A DNA stretch of 64,000 nt from Cohnella terricola (GCF_007786475.1 NZ_VNJJ01000004.1:65058-129057), one strand, 5' to 3'; shown: positions 43,970 to 54,093, counted from the stretch's first letter. The notes: generated by a model from the letters alone, not told the origin. Made by a program: numbers and translations.

Positions 43970-46900
43970 TCAAGACCGCTGGAATTTCTCCCACGGCCCG
44001 ATCGCGTTCCGATTGGCGATCAGAGCCGCGCCCCCCGCGTTTTCCGAGCATACGTATTGATTGTTGACGACCGCCTGCAGCGAGAACGTGCCGTCTCCGT
44101 TATCGATCCAGCGGAACTTCTCCCATTGCCCGATCGCGTTCGCCTGGGCGATCAGACTGCCCGCGCCAGCGTTCGCCGCCGACACGTATTTCCCGTTGAT
44201 CTGCGCCTTCAAGGCAATCGTTCCGCCCCCGGCGTCCACGACCGCGAACTGCTCCCAACTGCCCGCGGCCGCCCGGTTCGCGATCAGCGCGGACGCTCCC
44301 GCGTTCTCGGCGGTCACGAACTGTCCGTTCACCGTCGCCTTAAAGACAATCGTCGAGCCGATCGGCGCCGATCCGCCAGGAGGGTTGCCCCCGCCTCCCG
44401 CCGTGATGATGAACGACGAGATCACCTTGTCATTGCCCGTCGCCGCCAAGTTCGGGTTGTCCGCCGTGAACGTCCAGGACTGCCCGTCGAATGCGCCGTC
44501 CGCGTACGCCACGACCGTCACGCCGGCTGGGACCCGGATCGAGGAGATCGAATCGTTGGCGATCCCCGCGGCCTGCATCTGCGTTATGTTGTAGCTTCCG
44601 GGAGGCAGAGATACGCCCTTTCCTCCGTAGTTGGCGTCCGGGTAGAAAGTCGGCATCGGACCGATATATGCACCAGCCTTGCCGAGCGTCCTGACCGCGC
44701 CGTTAAACGTCGCCGTCTTCGGTCCTTCGTTCCTCGTCCCGGTTAACGTCTCGAATCCGTAGGCGCTTAGCTTTTTCGCCGTGCGCTCGACGACGTACGT
44801 TGCGTTCGGAGTCGTAGAGAACGATAGCTCGCCTGCAGACGAAGTCAGCACGATCGCGTTGTCGGTCGCTCTGCGCACTTGCGCTTCCTGCGTCCCCCAC
44901 GGATTGACGACTTTGGCCGCGTTGCCGTACAGGCTTTTGACCCCGACATATTTGATCTCGCCGTTCTCCTTCTCCGAACTGACGAGGAACCCGCCGCTCG
45001 CAAGCAGCGTAAACTTGCCGTCGAACGACGAATCGCTCGGCACGGCTGGGAACACCCGGATCTTGTCGTTATAGCTTTGCAGCAGCGATTCGTTCATCGC
45101 AAGCAAGTGAACGCCGACGTATTCGAACTCCCCGTTCGTATTGGTCGTTCTGCCGTTCGGATAGTCCTGATACCGTTGCAGCATCATTTTCATCCCGAGG
45201 TTCGCTTCGTTCCCGAGCCCGAGCCTGGCGGCCTGGATCGGCGCCGGGTCCCAAACATTGTTGCCTCCGTACGGATACGGACGGGAATTGTAGTTATTGA
45301 CCAGCATTTGTTGATCGGGCGCACCGATTCCGGAGACCGAATAAGGCCAGGCGAGCTCCAATATGACGTTCTCGTTATTGCGGTTCTGCGACAGTGGCGG
45401 GGAGTGCGGATAATATTTGCCCGGATCAGCAGGATCGACGGGATAAGCGACGAGGTTGTTCAATATATTTTGCCATTGCGTCCGCAACGAAGCGTCCAGC
45501 CCGAGCGCCTGGCTCGTCTGGATCGTCACCGGGAACAACGCCCGGATCGCGGCGAGATCGGTGATCGCGTTCCTCACGTTCCAATGCTGCTCGTGAACGT
45601 TGGACGAGGCCATGAAATATTTCCCGGTTCCCGAGTCGTAAGACAGCATGCCCGCGTAGAACTTCGCGGCCTCCTTCATGAACGGATAAGCTGTACCGCT
45701 CAAATACGACGAATCGTTCGTGTATTTGTACTGCGCGTACATGTTCAAGGCCGCTTCGGCCGCCGTGGATAACGTATTTTTCGTGTAATCGCTGTTGATT
45801 GTGCCGCGCGCGTTGCCGTCCCATCCCATCGTCTCGGGCACCCAAATGCCGTCGATCCCGTAACGGGTCATCGTGTAAGATTTCAAGACGTTAAAATTGC
45901 GGCTGTACAAGTTGTTGAAGATGTTGACCATCTCTGCATGGTTGGACGCGAGGAAGGAGTGGTATACGTCACGCTGATTCCAATACCAGTATGCATAGCT
46001 CCACTTGTTGCTGTCGTCGTCGCGGACCGCGCTGAACGCTCCGTTAATGAAATGGAACGGATAGTTGGCGAACCCGCCCGCCGCGATCATATATGTGCCG
46101 AGATAATAGAAGTTTTCCAGATAATTCGCGTCCCCCGCGGCATTGGAGTAACGGACGAACGATCTGGACCAGAAGTCGTGCCACCAATTTTTATATTGAG
46201 TGAACGTGGAGTTATATCCAGTGCCCTTGACATCGTTCAGCAACGCTTTCGCCCGATTGACGGAGTCGTTGCCTGGCGCGTTCAGCCTGCTGGCACTGGC
46301 GATCCAGATCGTATACGCGGACGAAGGCGCGATGTTCAGCCGCACTTTCCGAGAGTCGACGGTCTGGGTCGTGAAGCTCGCTCCCTCGACCGTCGCCGCG
46401 AGCGTATAGCCGAACTTGTTCGCGTCGGTCTGCCCCCGGCTGAACCCGGCCACGGTCGGATCGGCGAAGGTCGAGACGGTCCGCCAGGTGTTGATGTCCG
46501 GCACGTCTCCGCCGCTGAAGTTGCTTACGTCCCATAGGCTGAGATCGAGAGAGACGCTCGATACGCCGGACCGGGAATCCTCGACATGGATGCCGATTAC
46601 CTCGGAATTCGGCGATCCCATGATCGTCACGGTACGATCAGAGCCGTATTTCGTCGTCACCGTGCCGTCGTAGAGGTTAAGCCGCTGTTGATAGGACGAA
46701 TACGACGCATCCAACCCCGGATTCGTATACAGGTCGATCAAGCCTTGGGACGCGAACCCTTCCTGCGACGCGTCGACTCCCGACACCTGCATCGTTAGCC
46801 CGCCCGTTCGGTTCCAGACCATCGCCCCGACCCGTCCGTTGCCTACAGTCAGCCCGCTTTTCGGCTCGGTCGTCGGAGCGTTGTACACGATGTCGTGCTG

Positions 46901-47071
46901 GGAAAGATACGAAGCATAATCCACGTTTAACGTGCCGGTGCCCGTATTGAAGGAATGGCCATTCGGGCTGGCTTTCACTATTCCTGCCGGCAAAGCGCTT
47001 AAGACCAGCGTCGCCGCCAGGACGAACGATGCAGCCGCGCGGGCCGCTCTTCTTTGCATAACCGCGTTCAT
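43970..47071 (-). CDS. Secreted GH95-like glycoside hydrolase with crystallin and fascin-like modules
   Basis: 1033 aa from the ATG at 47071 (AAGGAGG 7 nt upstream). Signal peptide 1-36 (cleaved near VKA-SPN). The N-terminal beta domain (VGNGRVGAMVWNRTGG near 70) and alpha/alpha toroid (YYLGTYMIAAGG ... WSYAYWYWNQRDVYH ... RNNENVILELAWPYS) match the GH95/GH65-type architecture used by alpha-L-fucosidases and alpha-galactosidases. Residues about 800-900 form a beta/gamma-crystallin domain (TFYPDANYGGKGVSLPPGSYN). The last 130 are three fascin-like beta-trefoil repeats (VFKATVNGQFVTAENAGA; ALKAQINGKYVSAANAGA; SLQAVVNNQYVCSENAGG), probably carbohydrate binding. A cre-like site lies 93 bp upstream. 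Confidence 0.88.
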   Translation of the reverse strand: MNAVMQRRAARAAASFVLAATLVLSALPAGIVKASPNGHSFNTGTGTLNVDYASYLSQHDIVYNAPTTEPKSGLTVGNGRVGAMVWNRTGGLTMQVSGVDASQEGFASQGLIDLYTNPGLDASYSSYQQRLNLYDGTVTTKYGSDRTVTIMGSPNSEVIGIHVEDSRSGVSSVSLDLSLWDVSNFSGGDVPDINTWRTVSTFADPTVAGFSRGQTDANKFGYTLAATVEGASFTTQTVDSRKVRLNIAPSSAYTIWIASASRLNAPGNDSVNRAKALLNDVKGTGYNSTFTQYKNWWHDFWSRSFVRYSNAAGDANYLENFYYLGTYMIAAGGFANYPFHFINGAFSAVRDDDSNKWSYAYWYWNQRDVYHSFLASNHAEMVNIFNNLYSRNFNVLKSYTMTRYGIDGIWVPETMGWDGNARGTINSDYTKNTLSTAAEAALNMYAQYKYTNDSSYLSGTAYPFMKEAAKFYAGMLSYDSGTGKYFMASSNVHEQHWNVRNAITDLAAIRALFPVTIQTSQALGLDASLRTQWQNILNNLVAYPVDPADPGKYYPHSPPLSQNRNNENVILELAWPYSVSGIGAPDQQMLVNNYNSRPYPYGGNNVWDPAPIQAARLGLGNEANLGMKMMLQRYQDYPNGRTTNTNGEFEYVGVHLLAMNESLLQSYNDKIRVFPAVPSDSSFDGKFTLLASGGFLVSSEKENGEIKYVGVKSLYGNAAKVVNPWGTQEAQVRRATDNAIVLTSSAGELSFSTTPNATYVVERTAKKLSAYGFETLTGTRNEGPKTATFNGAVRTLGKAGAYIGPMPTFYPDANYGGKGVSLPPGSYNITQMQAAGIANDSISSIRVPAGVTVVAYADGAFDGQSWTFTADNPNLAATGNDKVISSFIITAGGGGNPPGGSAPIGSTIVFKATVNGQFVTAENAGASALIANRAAAGSWEQFAVVDAGGGTIALKAQINGKYVSAANAGAGSLIAQANAIGQWEKFRWIDNGDGTFSLQAVVNNQYVCSENAGGAALIANRNAIGPWEKFQRS

Positions 47072-47163
47072 AAACATGCCTCCTTTGGATTTGGACCGTC
47101 TTCGAACCGAATACCGAAACCTATTCGAACTCATTTTCACCTCCTGTCACTATCATGCCGTAA

Positions 47164-47177
47164 TGTAAGTGCTTACA
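47164..47177. promoter_or_regulatory. cre-like operator upstream of GH95-like gene
   Basis: TGTAAGTGCTTACA, a near-perfect dyad that matches the CcpA consensus TGWAARCGYTWNCW at all but one position on the minus strand. A LacI/GalR-family repressor is an alternative. Confidence 0.5.
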
Positions 47178-47314
47178 AAATAGAATTCCTTTATCCGCCA
47201 ACGTCTTGTTGATTTCTTAATCCTATCTTTTCCGACATAAAAATCATATGAGGCGATCTTAAATTTTCCTGTATGTGGCTATCCTCTATTGCTCACCAAC
47301 GTGGATTCGGTGAC

Positions 47315-48155
47315 TGTAACGGTCTGGCAGACCGTTTGAGAGGCGAGTTACCGGGTTTGGCACGCTGTAACGGTCTCGCAGACTGTAAGAGAGGCAAGTT
47401 GCCGGGTTTGGCACGCTGTTACGGTCTGGCAGACTGTAAGAGAGGCGGGTTTCCGGGTTTGGCACGCTCTAACGGTCTGGCAGACTGTATGAGAGGCGAG
47501 TTGACGGGTTGGGCTCGCTGTAACGGTCTCGCAGACTGTAAGAGAAGCGAGTTACCTGGTTTGGCACGCTCTAACGGTCTGACAGACCGTAAGAGAAGCA
47601 AGTTACCTGGTTTGGCACGCTCTAACGGTCTGGCAGACCGTATGAGAGGCGAGTTACTTGGTTTGGCACGCTCTAACGGTCTGGCAGACTGTAAGAGAGG
47701 CAAGTTGCCGGGTTTGGTACGCTGTAACGGTCCGGCAGACTGTAAGAGAAGCGAGTTACCTGGTTTGGCACGCTGTTACGGTCTGGCAGACTGTAAGAGA
47801 GGCAAGTTACTTGATTTGGCACGCTGTTACGGTCTGGCAGACTGTAAGAGAGGCAAGTTACTTGATTTGGCACGCTGTTACGGTCCGGCAGACTGTTAGA
47901 GAGCCGAGTTACTTGGTTTCGCACGCTGTTACGGTCTGGCAGACCGTAACAGAGGCGAGTTGCCGGGTTTGGTACGCTGTAACGGTCTGGCAGACCGTTT
48001 GAGAGGCGCGTTACCGGGTTTCGCGCGCTATAACGGTCTGGCAGACCGCAAAAGAGGCGCGTTACCGGGTTTGGCTCGCTGTAACGGTCTGGTAGACCCT
48101 TAGAACGCCCATTAACGCGGATTCCGGCGGCTGTTACGGTCTGCCAGACTCTCGG
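47315..48155. repeat. 51-bp hairpin repeat array 3 (16 units plus one degenerate)
   Basis: Dyads start at 47319 and then every 51 bp to 48084 (16 units), with a degenerate unit at 48136. The unit linker AGAGGCGAGTTACCGGGTTT is the reverse complement of array 2, so the same family lies inverted 17 kb away. Many units have lost one arm base (CAGACTGTAAGAG against CAGACCGTAAGAG), so hairpins are weaker than in array 2. The array fills almost all of the gap between two secreted-hydrolase genes. Confidence 0.95.
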
Positions 48156-48182
48156 CTTGGGCTACTCGACAGAGAAAAATAG

Positions 48183-48240
48183 AAATCAAGCAAAGGTGCA
48201 AGCTCTGAGGGGGATCTCCCCTTCAAACTTGCACCTTCCG
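48183..48240 (-). terminator. Terminator of the GH71/99-like gene
   Basis: On the minus strand AAGGTGCAAG, inner GGGGAGATCCCC stem, CTTGCACCTT, tail TGCTTGATTTCTATTTTT. Confidence 0.75.
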
Positions 48241-48248
48241 CAAAATGG

Positions 48249-50342
48249 CTATTGATGGCTCGTCGGATGATTGGCCGTCGTCGGGATTTCCCCCTTGAAC
48301 ATCCGATTGATGTCGCCCGTGAGTCGTAGATAGAAGTCCGACGAGACGGCCACGCCGTCCGCATCCAACGCGAGGAAGTATTGGTTCGTCGGAATCATCG
48401 AACTGTTCTCGGCGGCCTTGGCGATGGCCGTGCCTTCGTCGTATTCGTCGAACATCGCGACGTAACCGGTGGAGATGCCGAGCGTCTTCATATTGTACGC
48501 TTGCCTCCACATGAAATCCCCGTGAACTCGCGGAATCTCGTTCTTCGGTCCGCCGGTCATGTTCGACCACGCGAAGCCGGGCCAGATGACCGGCTGGTAG
48601 GCGATGTTGCGCTGCTGCGTATACGCGAAATCCGGAGCCCATTGGTTCGTCTTAAAGGAATCGGCGTCCGCGAGTTTTCCGAAACGGCCGACGAACCACG
48701 GGGATAACATATCGAGCGAATCGTATACGCTCTGGAATCCCGGCTTGGAGTCGTTATTCCCCGTCCGCCAATAAGTCGGAACGCCGCCGATGACGTAGAT
48801 GCCCTGATTTTTGAACCAGCTGATGAGGTCGGCATGCTCCGCCGCTGTTCCCGGACGGTCGGTGAAGCCGATTCCCCAGATGCAGACGACAAGCTTGCCG
48901 TTCTGCTTGGCGTAAGCGGACGAAGAGGTCAGATGCATGGCATTCACGACGTTCGTCGTCCAGTCGTGCTTAACGGCCTTCGCCCAATTGCTCGCGTTCA
49001 TGCCCGTTATGTCGTACATAACGTAGAATTTGCGGTCGTACGCCTCGGCTGCGTTCTTAACCTTGACAGCAACGCTGTCCCGGTTCGTCCTCCAGTTGTT
49101 CGGCGCGTCGCTCTCATCTGCTCCAAACCGCTGCAGCGCGGCACCGTCGATGTTGTAAGTACGCATCCATTCGAAGTGCTTGTTGACCGTCTCCTGATTG
49201 TAGGACGAGAACAGCTTCGCCTGGGTGCCGTTGCCGAGATTCGCCAGATTCGTCTGATAGAGCTTCGAATATTCCCGAAGATCGGGGTACAGCTCGAAGT
49301 TGACGTTGGACCCGGCGGTCGGCGCGCTGCTGTTCTTGGACCAGTGTATCCATCCCCCGTTAGGGGAACCGTCCCCGCTCGCATTGAACCAGCCTTGGTA
49401 GCCCGCAAATAGCTTGCCTACGACATCGCCTCCGGTCGGTGGGGCAGATGCGCCGAACTTAAACCATTTGAGGTTAAATAGATTACCCGTGCCGCCCGTA
49501 AATTTCAAGTAAAGATCATGCACACCCGCCGCGTTGCTCACGGCGCACGTCACCGTCGTCCAATTCTGCCAGCCGCCCGTTCCCGGCACGACACACGTGC
49601 CCGCAAGCGTGCCGTTCAGGCTGTCCAAGCGAATCTCGATGTTGCCGCCCGACGCATTGCTCGCCACTCGGGCTTGCATCGAAGACGCGCCGCTGCCAAA
49701 ATCGACGCCGTTGAATACCAGGTAGTCGCCGTTATCGATGAAACCGACGTTCTGGCCTCCCTCGCTGGAAGCTTCCGTCTGAATGCCCGATTGCGCGCTG
49801 TACGACGCCGCTTCGATCTGCGTGAACGCGGATAGGCCCGACGCTCCTCCGAACTTGAACCAGAGGACGTTAAACAGATTGCCCGCGCCTCCCGTAAACT
49901 TCAGGTAGAGCGTATGCGTTCCGCTCGGGTTGCCGGTTATTCCGCAGCTTACGGTCGTCCAATTCTGCCAGCCGCCGGTCCCCGGCACGACACATGTACC
50001 TATTAGCGTGCCATTCAAGCTGTCCAACCGGATCTCGATGTTGCCGCCTCCGGCATTGCTGGCCACCCGCGCCTGGAACGACGACGCTCCACTGCCGAAG
50101 TCCATCCCGGCAAAGGCGATGTAGTCGCCGTTGTCGATAAACGCGACATTCTGGCCGCCTTCGCTGGAAGCTTCCAATTGAATGCCAGATTGGCTCGTGA
50201 AGCCAGAAGCCGCGGTCTGCGTGAAAGCCGATGCCGCTAACGCCCGGGCAGGGGCAAGCGAGAGGGAACCGGCGATCAGAATCGCGACAAGCGCGAGAAT
50301 GGCGATGGCGCCTCTTCCCGCTTGAAACCGATAAAACATCAT
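48249..50342 (-). CDS. Secreted GH71/99-like glycoside hydrolase with two CBM6-like domains
   Basis: 697 aa from ATG 50342 with AAAGGAGG 5 nt upstream (next codon is also ATG). Signal peptide 1-36 (ALA-ASA). Two CBM6-type modules (about 40-165 and 170-295) are near-duplicates: each has SQSGIQxEASSEGGQNV, GSGASSxQARVASN and VPGTGGWQNWTTV. The catalytic part, about 310-690, starts VGKLFAGYQGWFNASGDGSP and contains DGAALQRFG, KFYVMYDITGM and YVAMFDEYDEGT, the pattern of GH71/GH99-like alpha-mannan or xylan-directed enzymes. Regulated probably by the kinase/regulator pair just upstream, transcribed in the same direction. Confidence 0.9.
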   Translation of the reverse strand: MMFYRFQAGRGAIAILALVAILIAGSLSLAPARALAASAFTQTAASGFTSQSGIQLEASSEGGQNVAFIDNGDYIAFAGMDFGSGASSFQARVASNAGGGNIEIRLDSLNGTLIGTCVVPGTGGWQNWTTVSCGITGNPSGTHTLYLKFTGGAGNLFNVLWFKFGGASGLSAFTQIEAASYSAQSGIQTEASSEGGQNVGFIDNGDYLVFNGVDFGSGASSMQARVASNASGGNIEIRLDSLNGTLAGTCVVPGTGGWQNWTTVTCAVSNAAGVHDLYLKFTGGTGNLFNLKWFKFGASAPPTGGDVVGKLFAGYQGWFNASGDGSPNGGWIHWSKNSSAPTAGSNVNFELYPDLREYSKLYQTNLANLGNGTQAKLFSSYNQETVNKHFEWMRTYNIDGAALQRFGADESDAPNNWRTNRDSVAVKVKNAAEAYDRKFYVMYDITGMNASNWAKAVKHDWTTNVVNAMHLTSSSAYAKQNGKLVVCIWGIGFTDRPGTAAEHADLISWFKNQGIYVIGGVPTYWRTGNNDSKPGFQSVYDSLDMLSPWFVGRFGKLADADSFKTNQWAPDFAYTQQRNIAYQPVIWPGFAWSNMTGGPKNEIPRVHGDFMWRQAYNMKTLGISTGYVAMFDEYDEGTAIAKAAENSSMIPTNQYFLALDADGVAVSSDFYLRLTGDINRMFKGEIPTTANHPTSHQ

Positions 50343-50498
50343 TAATTCCTCCTTTAATCTTTGGAATGGAGGGGCTCCGTCTTGATCGCGACTGCCATGC
50401 ACGGTTCGCCGCCTCGCCCTAATCGTACACCACCGGACGACCGAAAAGTAGGAGGCAATCTAGTCATTTTCCATGAAATATTTATCCGCTTGCCGCGC

Positions 50499-52316
50499 TT
50501 ACTTGGCGATCGACCGGCTCTCCTCGCCATCGCTCTCGTCTTCTCCGGACATCACCAGAATCGGATGGCGGAGCGTAATTTTCGTTCCTATATCCGCCCC
50601 CGATTCGATCTGCAGCTTATACGAGTTGCCGAAATTCAGCTTAAGTCTTTCATTGACGTTGCGCAGTCCGACACCTTGGCGGCGGTTGCCCTGCCCTGAA
50701 GTCTTCTCCGCGTTCAACTGCCGCAGCACGGTCTCCGGGATGCCCTTGCCGTTATCCGTAATCTCGATGACGATATCTTGGCCCTCGACGTAACCGGACA
50801 TAATGACTTTCCCTTTCTCAAAATTGTCGCGAATGCTATGCTGGATCGCATTCTCCACGAGCGGCTGCAGCAGAAGCCTCATAAAAGGCAGCGACAGCAT
50901 CTCGTCGTCGAAGAAATACAGAAAACGCAGCGGCATTCCCATCCGCGCCTGCTCGATTTGAATGTATGCCTTGACCTGCTCGACCTCGCGCCCGACCGTC
51001 GTAATGTCCTTGCCTTGATTCAGGCTGAGCCGCAGTAGGTTGCCAAGCGCGGACACCATCTCACCGATGTCGCTGCGACCGTGATTTTCGGCTTTCCAGC
51101 GGATCGATTCCAGCGTATTGTACAGGAAGTGAGGGTTGATCTGGTGGCTGAGCACCTGAAGCTCCAGTTCCTTCTTTTTCCGTTCGGAACGGGTGGTCTG
51201 CTCGATCAACGCTTCGATCTTCCGGACCATGCTTTCATACCCTCGATACAGCCAGCCGATCTCGTCCTTGCGCGCGGAGAGCGGGACTTTATGCTCGAAA
51301 TCCCCATTTTCGAGCTTGCGCATCAACCGCACGAGCCTAGCGACCGGCTGCGTGAAGTTCAAGGTAATATATATGACGACGCCGACGGAGCAAACGAGAT
51401 AGACGCCCATGAACACGACAAGCAGGTTGTTCATGGCCTTGATCGGCTGCGTTAACGCATGCAGCGAAGTCATGCTGACGATCGTCCACGGTTCGTTATC
51501 CATTTTCATGAAGGTCACCAGCTTGTTCTCGCCGTCCATCTTGAGCGTTTCCGCGCCTTCGGACACCCGGCTTCGCAGCTTCATGTAGTCCTCCGACGGA
51601 ATGAGCCTCCCTGTCCATTCGTTCTCCTTGGAATCGAACAGCACGGTGCCGTCGCGATCGACGATCAAGAATTTCTGTCCTTCCATCCTTTTGGACGGCG
51701 AGAAAAACCGGCGAAGATGGTCTTCGGCCAGATCCGTTACGATCAATCCTCTCGGAACTCTATCGTACAGTCCCGTAAACCGCTTCACATAAGAAAGAAG
51801 GGGCCTCCCGTACAGCCCCTCTTTCGGCATGGTCAAGTGCCAGGTCGGCACGACGCTGGCGCTCGACCTTCGGAACCAACTTTCGTCCTCGATCGATGTC
51901 GATTCTCCCATCGTATTCATATAGGTCGGATAGAGGGACGGCTTCATCGGGAATACCCGAAAACGAAGCGCGTCCACTTGCGGGATTTTCATGTACACAA
52001 GCGCAAGCATATTCTCCGCGAATGTCTCTTCTTCTTCCGGGTTGCGAGGCTCTCGTTCGAGCCATTGCTGCACGAATTTATTGCCAATGACATCGTTGAC
52101 CTGATCGTTAAGCTGCCCGAGATAAGTCTCGAAATTCTCTTTTGTCTGCTGCAGATAAGTCATCGAGAACGTAGCGTTGGCGATCTGAATCCCTTCGACC
52201 GATTTCATGTAGGAGTAATACGCGAAGACGAAAAACGGAACGATCGTAATCGCGAAGAAGATGAGGATCATCTTGTTCCGAAAAGAAGAAGCCAGATTCA
52301 AGGAACCTTTATTCAT
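50499..52316 (-). CDS. Sensor histidine kinase, YesM type
   Basis: 605 aa. Transmembrane helices at about 15-33 and 288-312 flank a dCache-like extracellular sensor (WFRRSSASVVPTWHL, YVKRFTG, DRDGTVLFDSKEN). HAMP about 312-365, phospho-acceptor His in LSHQINPHFLYNTLESIRW near 400, N box LVENAIQHSI, G boxes DNGKGIP and GVGLRNVNERL. Overlaps the regulator gene by 8 bp. Likely senses an oligosaccharide released by the nearby secreted hydrolases (inference). Confidence 0.93.
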   Translation of the reverse strand: MNKGSLNLASSFRNKMILIFFAITIVPFFVFAYYSYMKSVEGIQIANATFSMTYLQQTKENFETYLGQLNDQVNDVIGNKFVQQWLEREPRNPEEEETFAENMLALVYMKIPQVDALRFRVFPMKPSLYPTYMNTMGESTSIEDESWFRRSSASVVPTWHLTMPKEGLYGRPLLSYVKRFTGLYDRVPRGLIVTDLAEDHLRRFFSPSKRMEGQKFLIVDRDGTVLFDSKENEWTGRLIPSEDYMKLRSRVSEGAETLKMDGENKLVTFMKMDNEPWTIVSMTSLHALTQPIKAMNNLLVVFMGVYLVCSVGVVIYITLNFTQPVARLVRLMRKLENGDFEHKVPLSARKDEIGWLYRGYESMVRKIEALIEQTTRSERKKKELELQVLSHQINPHFLYNTLESIRWKAENHGRSDIGEMVSALGNLLRLSLNQGKDITTVGREVEQVKAYIQIEQARMGMPLRFLYFFDDEMLSLPFMRLLLQPLVENAIQHSIRDNFEKGKVIMSGYVEGQDIVIEITDNGKGIPETVLRQLNAEKTSGQGNRRQGVGLRNVNERLKLNFGNSYKLQIESGADIGTKITLRHPILVMSGEDESDGEESRSIAK

Positions 52317-53952
52317 CGGTGATTCCCCTCTGTCTCCGATATTCCTTCGGCGTGATGCCGGTTTGCTTCTTGAACAGCTTCGTGAAATGAACGGGATCCT
52401 TATAGCCGACCAAATAGGAAATTTGATAGATTTTGTGCTGAATGTCGCCCAGCATCTCCTTCGCTTTCGCGATTCGCACGTCGGTCAAGTCATCGAGGAA
52501 CGTCCGTTTTTTCTCTTTTTTGAACAGTTTGCTCAGCCATACCGGCGTGACGTGCACCTCATCGGCGACGATCTGCAGGGAAAGGTTCTCCGCGTACCTG
52601 GCGCGGATGATCTTCTCAGCTACACGCACGATCTGGCTCGGCGTTGACGGAAGCTTGCGAAAGTCCGCGGCCATGGCGAGCAAGTACTCTTCCGCTTGCT
52701 CCCGGAGAGACTCTAGCTGGTCGTATTGCTCCAGCCTATCCCAGATGAGAATCGGATTCCGCTCCCAGCTCCGGTCCGGCCACCCCGCCGCCGAGGCTTG
52801 ACGGAAAATACCCATCAGCCACTTGAAGATTTGCTGTTGGATGTCCTTCAATGGTCCGTACCCCCAGCTCTGGACCATGTCGACGAAACCGTTCATAGAT
52901 GCGACGATCTCCTCGTCGGAGCCGTACCGGACGAGGTCGATCACTTCGCCCGGCTCGTATAGGGACGGCTCCATGCGTTCGTTATCCGCTCCCCCTCCAT
53001 GTTTGGAGAAAACCCGGTTTCCTCCGTAAATGATTTTCTGCTCCAGCATTTCCCCCGATTCCATGTACAACTCATGGATCAACTTAAGCATCTTGGGCGC
53101 ACTGGCGATGCCGATACTGGCTTTGACCTTGACGAATTCGTTGATCCTTCTCAAGATGACGTCCGCCAGCGATTTTACCCGTTGTACGCTGTCCGGCTGC
53201 CCGCAAGAGAAGACCGCGACCCAACGGGATAAAGAATCGCGGAACAACGCGAACGGCTCGACGAATTCCTCGCCGATCGTCTGGTTGACGACATTGCCGA
53301 TGCCGAACAGGACGAGCTCCTTCTCGTTGGCGAAAGTTCGCCGGTTCGCGATCGCTTTCAGATCGTCGGCCTCTACGATCATAAGCAGATGAGGGTTCGC
53401 CCCCATCCATTCCAGCTTCAATGCTTGCAGCCGATGGGCGAAACGCGTCTCCTTGTAAGGGTCGTATTCGTGCTCGACCAACTCCCGCAGCAGCTCTTCG
53501 CGCAGCTTCGGCTCGGCTAGCTGCATCTGGCTTCGCATCTGCGACTGGTTCATCTTCTCCGTTCTCTCCAGCGCAATCTGATCCGCCGCCCGGCGTACGA
53601 TACCGTTAAGTTCGTCCGTGTTGATCGGCTTCAGGATATAATCCATCGCCCCCAGACGCATGGCCTGCTTGACGAGCTCGAAATCGTCGTATCCGCTGAT
53701 GACGACCGCTTTCCACGGATCGTCGATCGTATGGCAAAGAGAAGCCAGAAACTCAAGGCCGGACATCCGGCTCATCTTGATGTCGGTCAAGATGAGATCA
53801 GGCTTCCGGTCTAATGCCAACAATAAGGCCGTGTCCCCGTCGTCCGCCGCGAACACTTCCTCGACTCCGTAATCCTGCCAAGGAATCCGCTTGCGCAATC
53901 CTTCCCTAATCTCGAATTCATCGTCCACGATTAGCACTCTCAACGCGACCAT
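52309..53952 (-). CDS. Response regulator with AraC-type output, YesN type
   Basis: About 547 aa from the ATG at 53952; the frame continues to a GTG at 53982 but without a ribosome site. Receiver about 1-120 (VLIVDDEFEIREGL; phospho-acceptor in DLILTDIKMSRMSG near 56). A long middle domain of about 300 aa (YesN-type) is followed by the AraC HTH pair at about 440-545 (LSLQIVADEVHVTPVWLSKLFKKEK; KIYQISYLVGYKDPVHFTKLFKKQTG). Regulator is encoded before kinase, opposite to the order in the ytf-type operon. Confidence 0.93.
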   Translation of the reverse strand: MVALRVLIVDDEFEIREGLRKRIPWQDYGVEEVFAADDGDTALLLALDRKPDLILTDIKMSRMSGLEFLASLCHTIDDPWKAVVISGYDDFELVKQAMRLGAMDYILKPINTDELNGIVRRAADQIALERTEKMNQSQMRSQMQLAEPKLREELLRELVEHEYDPYKETRFAHRLQALKLEWMGANPHLLMIVEADDLKAIANRRTFANEKELVLFGIGNVVNQTIGEEFVEPFALFRDSLSRWVAVFSCGQPDSVQRVKSLADVILRRINEFVKVKASIGIASAPKMLKLIHELYMESGEMLEQKIIYGGNRVFSKHGGGADNERMEPSLYEPGEVIDLVRYGSDEEIVASMNGFVDMVQSWGYGPLKDIQQQIFKWLMGIFRQASAAGWPDRSWERNPILIWDRLEQYDQLESLREQAEEYLLAMAADFRKLPSTPSQIVRVAEKIIRARYAENLSLQIVADEVHVTPVWLSKLFKKEKKRTFLDDLTDVRIAKAKEMLGDIQHKIYQISYLVGYKDPVHFTKLFKKQTGITPKEYRRQRGITDE

Positions 53953-54023
53953 CGCCTTTCCGTCCGCAGAGTTAGTGTCCACCGGTATGCCCGAGTCGTT
54001 TCTCTCGGTTTTTATGTTATCAG

Positions 54024-54037
54024 TAACCGCTTACATT
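54024..54037 (-). promoter_or_regulatory. cre-like site upstream of the YesN/YesM operon
   Basis: TGTAAGCGGTTACT on the minus strand fits TGWAARCGYTWNCW at 13 of 14 positions, 72 bp upstream of the regulator start. This suggests carbon catabolite repression of the sensing system. Confidence 0.5.
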
Positions 54038-54093
54038 CACATCATAACCGAATCACGAACAAGATTGCACGGGGGCGATTGCAAACTTTCTTG

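Noticed and set aside
51459..52322. 287-codon plus-strand frame opposite the YesM kinase
   Set aside because: Shadow frame of a well-supported kinase gene with complete motifs on the other strand.
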